A DNA stretch of 64,000 bases from Reichenbachiella agarivorans (GTDB lineage: Bacteria > Bacteroidota > Bacteroidia > Cytophagales > Cyclobacteriaceae): positions 346,001 to 410,000 of the forward strand of contig NZ_CP106679.1 in assembly GCF_025502585.1 (NCBI RefSeq), read 5' to 3'. Shown piece after piece: positions 8,787 through 17,475 of the stretch (within the stretch, counting starts at the first letter, position 1; each line of letters begins with the position of its first letter). The notes under the pieces were generated by a model. It was given only the letters and a program-made list of their open reading frames with translations. It had not been told where the DNA came from and did not search any database. The translations under genes were made by a program, and so were the position numbers.

Positions 8787-9263
8787 CCCCCAAATTTCTA
8801 TCTCATCTCAAGCTTGGTTTTCAAAACTGGTAAAGCCGTCTGGTTCATACTCTATAAAAATATCGTCCTAATATTTCTCATATCGCTTTCATGAGCCACC
8901 CATCAGTATAATTCATAGAACAAAACACCTACCTCATTTGACCAATATGCACTTCAAACATCGATTTGACTCATGATTTATGTTCTATGAATCATAAGTC
9001 ATATCACTCTTTTTCATTTTCCACCAATATTGTAAAGAGAATGACGAAAACTCATCGTGTCAAGACGATACATGTTAATTGAATCAGTTGGACACTAAGA
9101 GCAATTCGATCAAGAAGCAATGATTATGGAATGAACATGCATATCAAGTACAAACTATCTTGTATACCTCATTTCACATCACAGGTGCTTCTCACCTTCA
9201 TAGAGTCAAATTCAAGATCACGCTAGAAGGAACACATTAAAGAACAAATAATAGATCGCACAA
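8787..9263. promoter_or_regulatory. AT-rich intergenic region with a 33-bp palindrome and a long inverted repeat
   Basis: This 477-bp gap lies between the regulator and the ROK kinase. I see no gene in it. A palindrome centred on 8984 spans 8968-9000: outer arms GACT/AGTC, inner arms ATGATT (8973-8978) and AATCAT (8990-8995). Separately, a perfect 12-bp inverted repeat pairs 8911-8922 (ATTCATAGAACA) with 8981-8992, the second arm lying inside the palindrome. A smaller inverted repeat ATCGT/ACGAT is at 9054-9069. No T-run follows, so a terminator is unlikely; operator function upstream of the ROK-GH88-porter genes is the better guess. Confidence 0.5.
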
Positions 9264-10184
9264 ATGAATAACGGAGTATTGTGGGGGATAGATCTGGGGG
9301 GAACCAAAATCGAAGGAGTAATCCTCGATACGTTGAATCAAAACAAGATTCTATTCAGAGAGCGCGTACCTACAGAAGCCAGCAAAGGATACACTCATGT
9401 ACTCAATCAAGTCAAGCATTTGTTTGATTCCATGGTAGCTCATCAGGGCACACCTCCTACCACATTAGGTATCGGGACACCGGGGACTTTGATACCTAGC
9501 ACTGGACTCATGAAAAACAGCAACGCTGTGGCACTCAATGGCAAACCCATGAGAGATGATCTTTCGCAACTGTTAGATATACAAATAGAAATGGCCAATG
9601 ACGCCAACTGTTTTGCATTGGCAGAAGCCAAATTGGGAGTAGTGAAGGAACTCTACCCAGAGGCAAAAGTCGTATTTGGAGTGATATTGGGGACAGGTGT
9701 CGGAGGCGGTCTAGTTGTGAATGGTCAAGTAATCAATGGTCATCATAGCATTGGCGGAGAGTGGGGTCACAGTTTGCTTCCAGGATTTGAGGGTCGTCAG
9801 TGTTTTTGTGGCAAAACAGGAGACAACGAGAGTATCCTGTCAGGACCATCACTAGAATGGTACTACCATCAACAGACTGGCGTACAAAAGGAACTAAAGG
9901 AAATCGTCGCATTGGCAAGATCCAAATCTGACCATGTAGCTGTACAAACTCTACAAAGACTCACATCTGGTTTTGCACAAGCGATCAGTGTGGTGATTAA
10001 TATCATAGATCCAGATGTGATAGTCATAGGTGGTGGTGTAGGCAACATCGATGAACTGTACTCCGATGGACGTGCAGCAATCAATCAACACATGTTTAAC
10101 CATGATTTTCAAGCAGCCATGGTCAAACCTGCACTAGGTGATAGTGCGGGAGTATTTGGAGCTGCCTTTTTAACAGAGAACTAA
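9264..10184 (+). CDS. ROK-family sugar kinase (or ROK-type sensor without DNA-binding domain)
   Basis: A 306-residue ROK protein, expected to phosphorylate a hexose or aminosugar with ATP. The phosphate-binding motif GIDLGGTKIEG is at residues 8-18, GIGTPGTL near 70, NDANCFALAEA near 112, GTGVGGGLV near 142 and the ROK signature HHSIGGEWGH near 160. The zinc motif normally reads CxCGxxGC; here it is CFCGKTGDNE, so the third Cys is missing while HSIGGEWGH is intact. There is no N-terminal HTH, which favours kinase over repressor. It precedes the GH88 and porter genes by 65 bp, so it probably phosphorylates a sugar released by the degradation locus. Specificity cannot be read from sequence. Confidence 0.85.
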   Translation: MNNGVLWGIDLGGTKIEGVILDTLNQNKILFRERVPTEASKGYTHVLNQVKHLFDSMVAHQGTPPTTLGIGTPGTLIPSTGLMKNSNAVALNGKPMRDDLSQLLDIQIEMANDANCFALAEAKLGVVKELYPEAKVVFGVILGTGVGGGLVVNGQVINGHHSIGGEWGHSLLPGFEGRQCFCGKTGDNESILSGPSLEWYYHQQTGVQKELKEIVALARSKSDHVAVQTLQRLTSGFAQAISVVINIIDPDVIVIGGGVGNIDELYSDGRAAINQHMFNHDFQAAMVKPALGDSAGVFGAAFLTEN

Positions 10185-10249
10185 CATCAGATAATAAACA
10201 TCTTGCTCCGAAAAGATTAAAAACCATAGAAGAGCATAAAACAATACAT

Positions 10250-11482
10250 ATGAAAAATCACATTTTAACAATCGTCCTAGTCGGACTTATCGGTATGGGG
10301 TGCCAACAAAAGCAAAAGGAAGCTTTTGATATCGACAAACAGCTCGATTATTGTGTCTCACAAGCTCAAAAAACGCTTCAACTCATTCCCGATGATTCTG
10401 CTTCTATACCAAGAAATATCCCCAACGGCGCAAAGGATTGGACGTATGTTGAATACAGAGATTGGACGAGTGGTTTTTGGCCAGGTACACTTTGGTATCT
10501 GTATGAATATACGGGAGCGCAAAACCTAAAAGAGGAAGCAAATCAGTTTACTCAATATCTGAAACCACTTTCAGTAGAACCCGCCACAGATCACGACTTG
10601 GGATTTCAAGTATTTTGTAGTGCAGGCAACGGATACCGTCTGACAAACAACCCGGCCTACAAAGAAATGATCCTCAAATCATCAGACACACTCGCTACAC
10701 TCTACAACCCAGTAGTAGGTACAATTCTGTCTTGGCCTGTCAAGACAGAATATCCTCACAACACGATCATTGACAACATGATCAATCTAGAAATGCTGTA
10801 CTGGGCAGCAGAAAATGACGGAACACCCGCATTGAAAGAAATTGCTGTGACACATGCAGACAAAACCATGAATAATCACTTCCGTGACGATTTTTCGGCA
10901 TATCACGTAGTGATCTACGATACTATCACTGGAGAAAAAATCAAAGGCATCACCCACCAAGGGTATGCTGACGAAACCATGTGGGCTAGAGGACAAGGTT
11001 GGGCGATATATGGCTATACCATGATGTACCGAGAGACAAAAAAGCCAGCGTATCTCAAAATGGCACAAAACACGGCACGCATCTATTTGGATAGGTTGCC
11101 TTCAGACATGATCCCTTACTGGGACTTTGACGCGCCAGGCATCCCTGATGCACCTAGAGATGCATCAGCAGCAGCGATAGTTGCTTCGGCATTATTAGAA
11201 TTGTCCTTGTATAGTGAAGAGGCACTGTCAAATGAATATGTGTCTAAGGCCACGGCCATGTTGGAAGAATTGTCCAACAACTACCAGAGCAGGAATAAAA
11301 ATACTGCATTTCTGATGCATTCTACAGGTCACCACCCCAATGGGTCTGAAATCGATGCTTCTATCATCTATGCAGACTATTATTATGTAGAGGCACTTTT
11401 GAGACTGAAAAAACTACAACAAGGAGAACCAATAGTAAATTCTGTATTGGCTAGTTTCCTTCCTAAGAGTAATAAATCATAA
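10250..11482 (+). CDS. GH88 unsaturated uronyl hydrolase, lipoprotein
   Basis: A 410-residue lipoprotein; the lipobox LIGMGC gives Cys18. It belongs to glycoside hydrolase family 88, which removes the 4,5-unsaturated uronic acid left at the non-reducing end of oligosaccharides by polysaccharide lyases. The two catalytic-type Asp residues can be placed at D116 (HDLGF) and D175 (IDNMINLE); DWTSGFWPG (71-79), the ETMWARGQGW segment near 245 and a closing SEIDASIIYADYYYVEALLR stretch also fit. Length is normal. The presence of this enzyme implies that a lyase works upstream, and candidates lie in the facing gene block. Substrate could be unsaturated glucuronate or galacturonate. Confidence 0.88.
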   Translation: MKNHILTIVLVGLIGMGCQQKQKEAFDIDKQLDYCVSQAQKTLQLIPDDSASIPRNIPNGAKDWTYVEYRDWTSGFWPGTLWYLYEYTGAQNLKEEANQFTQYLKPLSVEPATDHDLGFQVFCSAGNGYRLTNNPAYKEMILKSSDTLATLYNPVVGTILSWPVKTEYPHNTIIDNMINLEMLYWAAENDGTPALKEIAVTHADKTMNNHFRDDFSAYHVVIYDTITGEKIKGITHQGYADETMWARGQGWAIYGYTMMYRETKKPAYLKMAQNTARIYLDRLPSDMIPYWDFDAPGIPDAPRDASAAAIVASALLELSLYSEEALSNEYVSKATAMLEELSNNYQSRNKNTAFLMHSTGHHPNGSEIDASIIYADYYYVEALLRLKKLQQGEPIVNSVLASFLPKSNKS

Positions 11483-11530
11483 ATTAGATATTGGCAGAAT
11501 TAAATTCTACCAAATCAAACCCACAAAAGC

Positions 11531-12856
11531 ATGAACAAAAGACTTATTTATTACTCCATAGTCGTCGCGATGGCGGGCTTTCTCTTTGGATTCGATACGG
11601 TCGTGATCTCTGGAGCCAACCTACCTATCAAAGAACTGTGGCAAACCTCTGAATGGTTTCATGGCACTTTTATCATGTCCATGGCTTTGTGGGGGACTGT
11701 CATCGGAGCATTGATAGCAGGGTTTCCTACTGACAAATTTGGTAGAAAAAACACCCTTATTGGTATTGGAGTTCTATACTTCGTATCGGCCATTGGATCA
11801 GGATTAGCGACTGACCCCTACATGTTTTCATTTTTCAGATTCATAGGGGGGCTAGGTGTAGGCATCTCTTCGATCGCCGCACCTACCTACATCTCTGAGA
11901 TATCCTCAGCCAACAACCGCGGAAAACTGGGTGCTCTGTATCAATTCAACATCGTGTTTGGTATACTGATCGCTTTCATCTCCAACTACCTACTCAAAGG
12001 AGTCGGTGGAGCCAATGACTGGCGATGGATGCTTGGGATCGAGGGATTGCCAGCGATTATTTACACAGTCATGGTATTTGGTATTCCCAAAAGCCCAAGA
12101 TGGCTGGTATTGCACAAAAATGATGAGGCTGCAGCACTAAAAGTATTGCAAAAAACCTCGACCGCAGAAGAAGCTCAAGCAATCTTGGTTGACATCAGAT
12201 TGGATCAAGAACAAACGAAGGACGATGTATCGAGTGTATTCTCCAAAAAATACAAGGTATCCTTACTGCTGGCCTTTTTGATTGCTTTTTTCAATCAATT
12301 GTCAGGCATCAATTTCATCCTCTACTATGCTCCAGAGATACTAGAAAAAGCAGGATTTGCCACATCTGATTCTCTGTTTAGCTCCATAGCCATCGGGTTG
12401 GTCAATCTGATATTCACCATCGCAGGGATGTACCTGATCGACCGAGCAGGAAGAAAGCAACTCATGTATATAGGTTCGTTTGGCTATATCATTAGCCTTT
12501 TGATGGTCGCCTATGGCTTCTACACCGAAGCTACCGCCAGCTTCAAACTTGCCTTCATTCTCCTGTTCATTGCATCACATGCCATAGGACAAGGTGCAGT
12601 GATATGGGTGTTTATCTCCGAGATATTCCCCAACAGGGTACGGGCTTATGGACAAGCTTGGGGCTGTGGCATCCACTGGGTATTTGCAGCATTGATCACC
12701 TTATTTGGTGCAGTATTGATTCATGTATTCGAACCATGGATGATCTTCGCGCTATTCGGTGGCTTGATGGTATTGCAGCTTGTTTTTGTACATTTCATGA
12801 TGCCTGAAACCAAAGGAAAGTCACTCGAACAACTTGAAAAAGAATTAGTTAAATAA
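11531..12856 (+). CDS. Sugar porter family MFS transporter (XylE/GLUT-like)
   Basis: A 441-residue, 12-helix inner-membrane proton-coupled sugar transporter. Diagnostic motifs are present: FGFDTVVISGA in helix 1, DKFGRKN (loop 2-3), PTYISEISSANNRG, SPRWLV, the helix-7 QLSGINFILYYAPEI motif, DRAGRK (loop 8-9), and the C-terminal PETKGKSLEQ. It follows the GH88 gene by 48 bp and ends at a strong terminator, so ROK-GH88-porter probably form one transcription unit. Because GH39 is encoded nearby, xylose is one possible substrate; glucose or galactose are equally allowed by the family. Fucose uptake is better assigned to FucP. Confidence 0.9.
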   Translation: MNKRLIYYSIVVAMAGFLFGFDTVVISGANLPIKELWQTSEWFHGTFIMSMALWGTVIGALIAGFPTDKFGRKNTLIGIGVLYFVSAIGSGLATDPYMFSFFRFIGGLGVGISSIAAPTYISEISSANNRGKLGALYQFNIVFGILIAFISNYLLKGVGGANDWRWMLGIEGLPAIIYTVMVFGIPKSPRWLVLHKNDEAAALKVLQKTSTAEEAQAILVDIRLDQEQTKDDVSSVFSKKYKVSLLLAFLIAFFNQLSGINFILYYAPEILEKAGFATSDSLFSSIAIGLVNLIFTIAGMYLIDRAGRKQLMYIGSFGYIISLLMVAYGFYTEATASFKLAFILLFIASHAIGQGAVIWVFISEIFPNRVRAYGQAWGCGIHWVFAALITLFGAVLIHVFEPWMIFALFGGLMVLQLVFVHFMMPETKGKSLEQLEKELVK

Positions 12857-12963
12857 TAGTAGTAAATGCCTGAAGTCAAGTAATAATCAATCGTAGATTA
12901 AGTAATTAGTTTTAGTGTTTGGTAATAGTTTGAATTAAGATTAATTATTTGAGGACAGGTAAT

Positions 12964-13002
12964 AGGTGGGTTACTTCTCTTGGGAAGTTTCCCACCTTTT
13001 TT
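12964..13002 (+). terminator. Rho-independent terminator after the sugar porter
   Basis: Stem AGGTGGG-tt-ACTTC pairs with GAAGT-tt-CCCACCT around a 6-base loop (12964-12997), with only a tt/tt internal mismatch, and is followed by a T-run to 13002. It lies 107 bp after the porter stop. The rest of 12857-13174 holds no gene; a small TGCCT/AGGCA hairpin sits at 13035-13048. Confidence 0.9.
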
Positions 13003-13093
13003 ATCCCCCTTAGCTAAAACAGTCTCGTCGTACCTGCCTTTGCAGGCAATAAAATTGTCGTGCTTCTTCAATCTTTGTTTCTTCCAGTCAGTA

Positions 13094-13121
13094 CAAAAAA
13101 AGAAGTCGGACATTGCCGACT
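13094..13121 (-). terminator. Rho-independent terminator after the beta-helix/T9SS gene
   Basis: On the minus strand AGTCGG (13121-13116) pairs with CCGACT (13109-13104) around a 6-base loop, followed by TTC and a run of seven Ts. It lies 54 bp beyond the stop of the gene at 13175, so the two convergent units each have their own terminator. Confidence 0.85.
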
Positions 13122-13174
13122 CCTCTTCTATATCTACAACAGATTTTTCTCCCTACCTGCTTTTGATGTATTGA

Positions 13175-15334
13175 TTACTCCTTAACTAATCTAAGAGTTT
13201 TACTGTCATTTGCTCCTTCTAATTTGAGCAGATAGATGCCAGCACTGTATTGTTTTACGTCTATGGCCAATTCTTCGACGGCTGGATCAAAGACATCTCG
13301 TTGAAGCATGCCTCCCCTCACATCAAAAAGCATATAGCTGCTAAATCCTTTGTCCTTGACTAGGATTTTAAAAGTCTCCATCGCAGGATTAGGATATATT
13401 GTCAATTCGTTTGTCAATATACTTGGGTCTACGGTCTCCTGACTGACTACTCTGGCGCTGCTTACATTGTCAAAGCGCCATTGTTGGTTTTGATTGGTGC
13501 TGCTAGACGCCCATAAATACACGTTTTGATTTATTGCGCCTCCATTCCCTCCGTCAATAGAAAAGTTGGTGCCACGTTTTTGTAATCTGTAGTGTCCATT
13601 GCCTGCATCTATTTTTTGCCACTGTTGAGCATAATTACTTGACGAACACGTCTTTAGAGTCACATCTTGTCCATTGGATCCTCCACTCCCTCCATCAAGG
13701 CATACTGTAGTGTTTAGTTTTTGATAAGAATAATAACCCCCACCACGATCGATCTCAGTCCAAGTCAGGTTGGCATGTTGTACATAAGTATAGAGCTCAA
13801 CTGACCTACCTACCACTGCACCTACTCCACCGTCGATGGCGTAGTTTGTTGCGTTTCGTTTGACGAGCTGAAAATCCCCTCCAAACGAAGGACAGTTTGA
13901 CGAACTGCTAATGCTGTTGTTGGATCCGCTATTGGTTACTGTACCACAAGACTCCCCTGTTATATAGTTCGTGCCTGATGCTATGACAATCGGATAGTTT
14001 GTGAAGTTTTCTATATCTACATGATAACCTGAATGATTATTCTGCGATGCGTTACTTCCATTCAAGAAACGAATGTTTTTGTGATCACCACCCATTTGTA
14101 TTTTTAGGTTTTGATTCACTGTGGCTTCAGAACTCCTCAGCGTAACATTGGAATAATCACTCCCAATGTATGCCACACTTTTACTCCCGTTGTAGTACGC
14201 ATCTACCGCAGGGATAATCGTGATGTCCGCATGAAAGCCATTATCATTGTCATAAGTGCTTTGATATACAGGGCCAAATGCCGCATCGGCTCTACAATTG
14301 ACCACATTTCCTGAGCCAATTGCATATCCCTGCTCACAGCCAATGATCGTACATCCTTCGACGTATTTGGTTCCAGTAGCATGTGCCAGCGTCACTCCTG
14401 TTCTCATGTATTTGACTGTGCAGTTGAGCACAGTAGGATTAGAGGTACCTCTTTCATATCCGACACCATTGATGACTGTCTCTCCTGCATTGTAGGCGCG
14501 GATTCCACCTTCACCCAAACTCATCATGTATCCCGCAGGAAGTTTATATCCCCAGACGGTCATGAAATCCACGTTATCCGCTGGTGAACCTGTGCCTTCC
14601 TCGTCCAACATATCATCGGTAGTCCGCATTTCACCTTCTACATTGCACCCTTCGACCGTAGGGTTGCTAGCTGCCTGCATAAAAATGGCATGACCATAGG
14701 ATCTATGAATAAATGTACAATTTTTGACGTGATTAGATTCACCTCTGATCAAACATGCGCTGTGTTTCCTATGAGAAATCACGGGTCCTCCACCCTTGCC
14801 AAAAGCATCTCCGTACCCATAGGGATAAGAACCTTTGACTGTCACATGAAAACCCTCGATTCTGTTGCCAGATCCGTCCATGACTAGGTTGCATGCTGAC
14901 TTGCTTGGGTTGTCATTTACAGAGCCATTATCCACCAATGTTAGATTTTTGAGTACATTGTTGTTGCCTATGATCTGCATTTCATACACGTTGTAGTTAC
15001 CAAAGGACTGAAACACCGCTGTGGAGACATTGATAGTCACACCTGTAAAATCATAGGTACTGTTGTTTCCCTCAAAGAGAAAAAGAACCTTTGAGATTCT
15101 ACCCACTACATCGGATTGATCTGAGTACAATCCGTTGGCCACATCCGCTGCGGTGACAGAGTATGTACCTGGAGCCAATTTGACATTGGCATTGTTGTCA
15201 TCAAGGTATGGCTTCAAAGCACTGAGCGAATAAACTGTCGTCTGTGCATGAGAAACCAATCCAAAAAACATGAGGCATACGGTGGCTTTCATACACCATA
15301 GCCAAGTTTGGCTGATTGTAATTTTAGTTTTCAT
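13175..15334 (-). CDS. Secreted right-handed beta-helix protein with ricin-type lectin domain and T9SS sorting domain (candidate polysaccharide lyase)
   Basis: 719 residues. A signal peptide ending in SHAQ (about residue 30) is followed by a long parallel beta-helix region (about 60-470) rich in N-x-V-x-N/C repeats. A ricin-B-like beta-trefoil (about 490-635) has three copies of a DGG...Q-x-W pattern (LTWTEI, QQWQKI, QQWRF). A C-terminal T9SS type A sorting domain begins TIYPNPAMETF and ends in KTLRLVKE. The protein should therefore be exported and attached to or released from the cell surface. The fold is shared by several pectate, alginate and chondroitin lyase families, and a lyase would supply the unsaturated ends used by the GH88 enzyme. 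The exact family and substrate are not recognised; a glycoside hydrolase or binding role is possible. Confidence 0.75.
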   Translation of the reverse strand: MKTKITISQTWLWCMKATVCLMFFGLVSHAQTTVYSLSALKPYLDDNNANVKLAPGTYSVTAADVANGLYSDQSDVVGRISKVLFLFEGNNSTYDFTGVTINVSTAVFQSFGNYNVYEMQIIGNNNVLKNLTLVDNGSVNDNPSKSACNLVMDGSGNRIEGFHVTVKGSYPYGYGDAFGKGGGPVISHRKHSACLIRGESNHVKNCTFIHRSYGHAIFMQAASNPTVEGCNVEGEMRTTDDMLDEEGTGSPADNVDFMTVWGYKLPAGYMMSLGEGGIRAYNAGETVINGVGYERGTSNPTVLNCTVKYMRTGVTLAHATGTKYVEGCTIIGCEQGYAIGSGNVVNCRADAAFGPVYQSTYDNDNGFHADITIIPAVDAYYNGSKSVAYIGSDYSNVTLRSSEATVNQNLKIQMGGDHKNIRFLNGSNASQNNHSGYHVDIENFTNYPIVIASGTNYITGESCGTVTNSGSNNSISSSSNCPSFGGDFQLVKRNATNYAIDGGVGAVVGRSVELYTYVQHANLTWTEIDRGGGYYSYQKLNTTVCLDGGSGGSNGQDVTLKTCSSSNYAQQWQKIDAGNGHYRLQKRGTNFSIDGGNGGAINQNVYLWASSSTNQNQQWRFDNVSSARVVSQETVDPSILTNELTIYPNPAMETFKILVKDKGFSSYMLFDVRGGMLQRDVFDPAVEELAIDVKQYSAGIYLLKLEGANDSKTLRLVKE

Positions 15335-15761
15335 AATTATGCTTTATTTAATTTTAGTTTTTAAGTCTTAGGTATTGGCCAATTGACAAATACCAAAAGT
15401 GCGCTAGGACTGAATGATCGGATTGGATCAAAATTCAATCGACTAAAAACACTCACTGATACAAAAGCATATAGTAGGGAGGTAGAAAGAAGGTAGTTAC
15501 CTTACTATCCAAAAATCTGGTTGTTTGCATTGATCTGATGTTTAAGTAAAGGTTGTGAAACAGCAACAACTACTCTCTGCCATACCATGAACAGAGATAA
15601 ATAGTTAAACTTCAACTACTCAACCTAATTCGTTGTTGGTTCAATTTCCTCATTTGATCATCCAACTCATATCAACTATCAACCAATATGTGTAAAACAA
15701 GGCTCCTTAAAAATGTGACAAATCGCGAAAAAGCAAGCTCTCAATCAAACTGTATAACAAA
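15335..15761. other. Intergenic region, no gene seen
   Basis: AT-rich gap between the beta-helix gene and the terminator of the GH39 gene, containing the promoter of the beta-helix gene. A 6-bp inverted repeat GGTATT/AATACC (15371-15394) lies about 40-60 bp upstream of the ATG and could be an operator. Nothing else was recognised. Confidence 0.4.
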
Positions 15762-15798
15762 AAAGGGCCATACCGATGAAACATCGACATGGCCCTTT
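15762..15798 (-). terminator. Rho-independent terminator of the minus-strand glycosidase block
   Basis: AAAGGGCCAT (15762-15771) pairs with ATGGCCCTTT (15789-15798), with an inner GATG/CATC extension around a tri-A loop. Read on the minus strand it ends in a T-run (TTTTTTG). It lies 26 bp after the GH39 stop, marking the end of the long operon that starts near 27.6 kb. Confidence 0.88.
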
Positions 15799-15823
15799 CT
15801 CCACATAATCGCACACAACGATT

Positions 15824-17467
15824 TTAATCTATTTGTTCGATGAGCATGACGCTCCAGGGACTAATTTTCTGCTCTAGGATCAACTTCCCCTTTTCATCTG
15901 CACTCACCAGACTGGTCTTGAGGGTAGATGCAGCCTGCTTCATTACCTTAGCTTGCTCACGTGTAGGAGGCTCTGGTTGTCCCATATTCTGCCAGTAGTG
16001 GTAGATATTGCCATGATCTCTGTCCAGTATTTCTATCTTGAACATCGCACCTGGTTTCAGATCAGAAAGCACGATGGATAGATCCTTTGCGCTTCCCTTA
16101 GCCATATCTGCATAACTCATGTTGCCTGCAGGTACTGCTCCATTTGCCTCTTTGGGGTAGTTGTATGCCAAGGCCACCACCTTGCCACTACCCGATTTTC
16201 TGGTCACAAAAAGATGCTCTTCTTGAGATAGCACTTCATCCCCCAGCTGATGCAGCATACGATAAGCATGATAGGATGGCTTGACGAATCCTTGATAATT
16301 GATCATTCCAAAACCACCATGAAAGATACTCGCTGCGCCTCCCTTTTCTTCGAAAATATCTGTAAAGGTCCAAAAAGCCAATGAATGAGTCAATCCGATA
16401 CAATCCAAATTGGTCTTGACGATATAGGCAGCTGCAGGCAGGAGATCGTGCATCCTGTCACGACTACTTGGACTGGTATTCCACTCTGTGAGGTGAATTT
16501 CAGCTTTAGGATAGGCACTTTTTGCTATAGTCGCATTGAGCCACTCCAAATCATCTTTGGTAGACCCAACATATCGAGTCAGTCCCTTGCCTTTGCCTGT
16601 CTCTGGATTGAAGGCGTAATCTGTAGGATATGGATGACAACTCACAAAATCGACTGGCAAACTTTCTTTTTGACAAAAAGCCAGAAAATCCTCAATCCAT
16701 ACTCCATGCCATTCCAACGAATTGATGTCATCAGTAGCAAAGAGCGCATCAGAGATACTGCGATCTTCTCGCTGTCCCTTGTATCGATCATCCGGCACAA
16801 AATTGCTCGTCGAAGGTCCACCTACTTTTAATTGACTGTTTACCGATTTTACAGCCAGCGCAGACTGCTTGTACAGTTCAAAATATTGTGCTTTGGTTCC
16901 ATCAAAAAAGCCCCAATCTAAGTTGGGTTCATTCCATACTTCAAAATACCATGTTGATACTTCATCAATCCCATAGCGATCCACGCAGTGTTGGGTAAAA
17001 GCCTTGACCAAATCATGCCACATACCAAAAGTTTCTTCTTTAGGTGTCACCCGTGCCTTCCACCAAAACACCGTCTGGCTGCTATCTGCTGCCAATGGCT
17101 CTGGAAAAAAGCCCAATTCTACAAAGGGACGTACTTGGAGATCGAGCATGCGATCAAACAAGTCATCAATGTACTGCCAGTTGTAAGTGATCTTTCCGTC
17201 CTTTTCGAAGACTGGAAACATATCATCGTGAAAGAGACCATGAAAACGTACATATTCAAACCCACAATCTTGCTGTACTGTTTCGAGTTGCTCCAACCAT
17301 CCAGCGCGCAATCCCTCATTGGCACGTCCTGCGCCCACACATTTACTCCAATAATGCTCAAATGCCTGCCCTTGGGAAGTAGCACTCACTTTTGTCTTCT
17401 TCTGCGCCCATAGCCCTGTCGCCATGAGCACAAGTGTCCATATCAATACTTGTGTCTTTCTATTCAT
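15824..17467 (-). CDS. GH39 family glycoside hydrolase (beta-xylosidase-like), secreted
   Basis: 547 residues with a signal peptide (MNRKTQVLIW...GLWAQ). The TIM-barrel motifs of family 39 are clear: YVRFHGLFHDD near 72-82, the acid/base in FEVWNEPNLDWGFF (E180) and the nucleophile in EIHLTEWN (E328), then a C-terminal beta-sandwich. GH39 enzymes are mostly retaining beta-xylosidases, with some alpha-iduronidases and other activities. It starts only 8 bp after the heparinase-like gene, so the two are co-transcribed. Its presence suggests beta-linked xylose, or a related residue, in the target polysaccharide. Periplasmic or outer-membrane location is likely from the signal peptide. Confidence 0.87.
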   Translation of the reverse strand: MNRKTQVLIWTLVLMATGLWAQKKTKVSATSQGQAFEHYWSKCVGAGRANEGLRAGWLEQLETVQQDCGFEYVRFHGLFHDDMFPVFEKDGKITYNWQYIDDLFDRMLDLQVRPFVELGFFPEPLAADSSQTVFWWKARVTPKEETFGMWHDLVKAFTQHCVDRYGIDEVSTWYFEVWNEPNLDWGFFDGTKAQYFELYKQSALAVKSVNSQLKVGGPSTSNFVPDDRYKGQREDRSISDALFATDDINSLEWHGVWIEDFLAFCQKESLPVDFVSCHPYPTDYAFNPETGKGKGLTRYVGSTKDDLEWLNATIAKSAYPKAEIHLTEWNTSPSSRDRMHDLLPAAAYIVKTNLDCIGLTHSLAFWTFTDIFEEKGGAASIFHGGFGMINYQGFVKPSYHAYRMLHQLGDEVLSQEEHLFVTRKSGSGKVVALAYNYPKEANGAVPAGNMSYADMAKGSAKDLSIVLSDLKPGAMFKIEILDRDHGNIYHYWQNMGQPEPPTREQAKVMKQAASTLKTSLVSADEKGKLILEQKISPWSVMLIEQID

Positions 17468-17475
17468 ACTTATGT

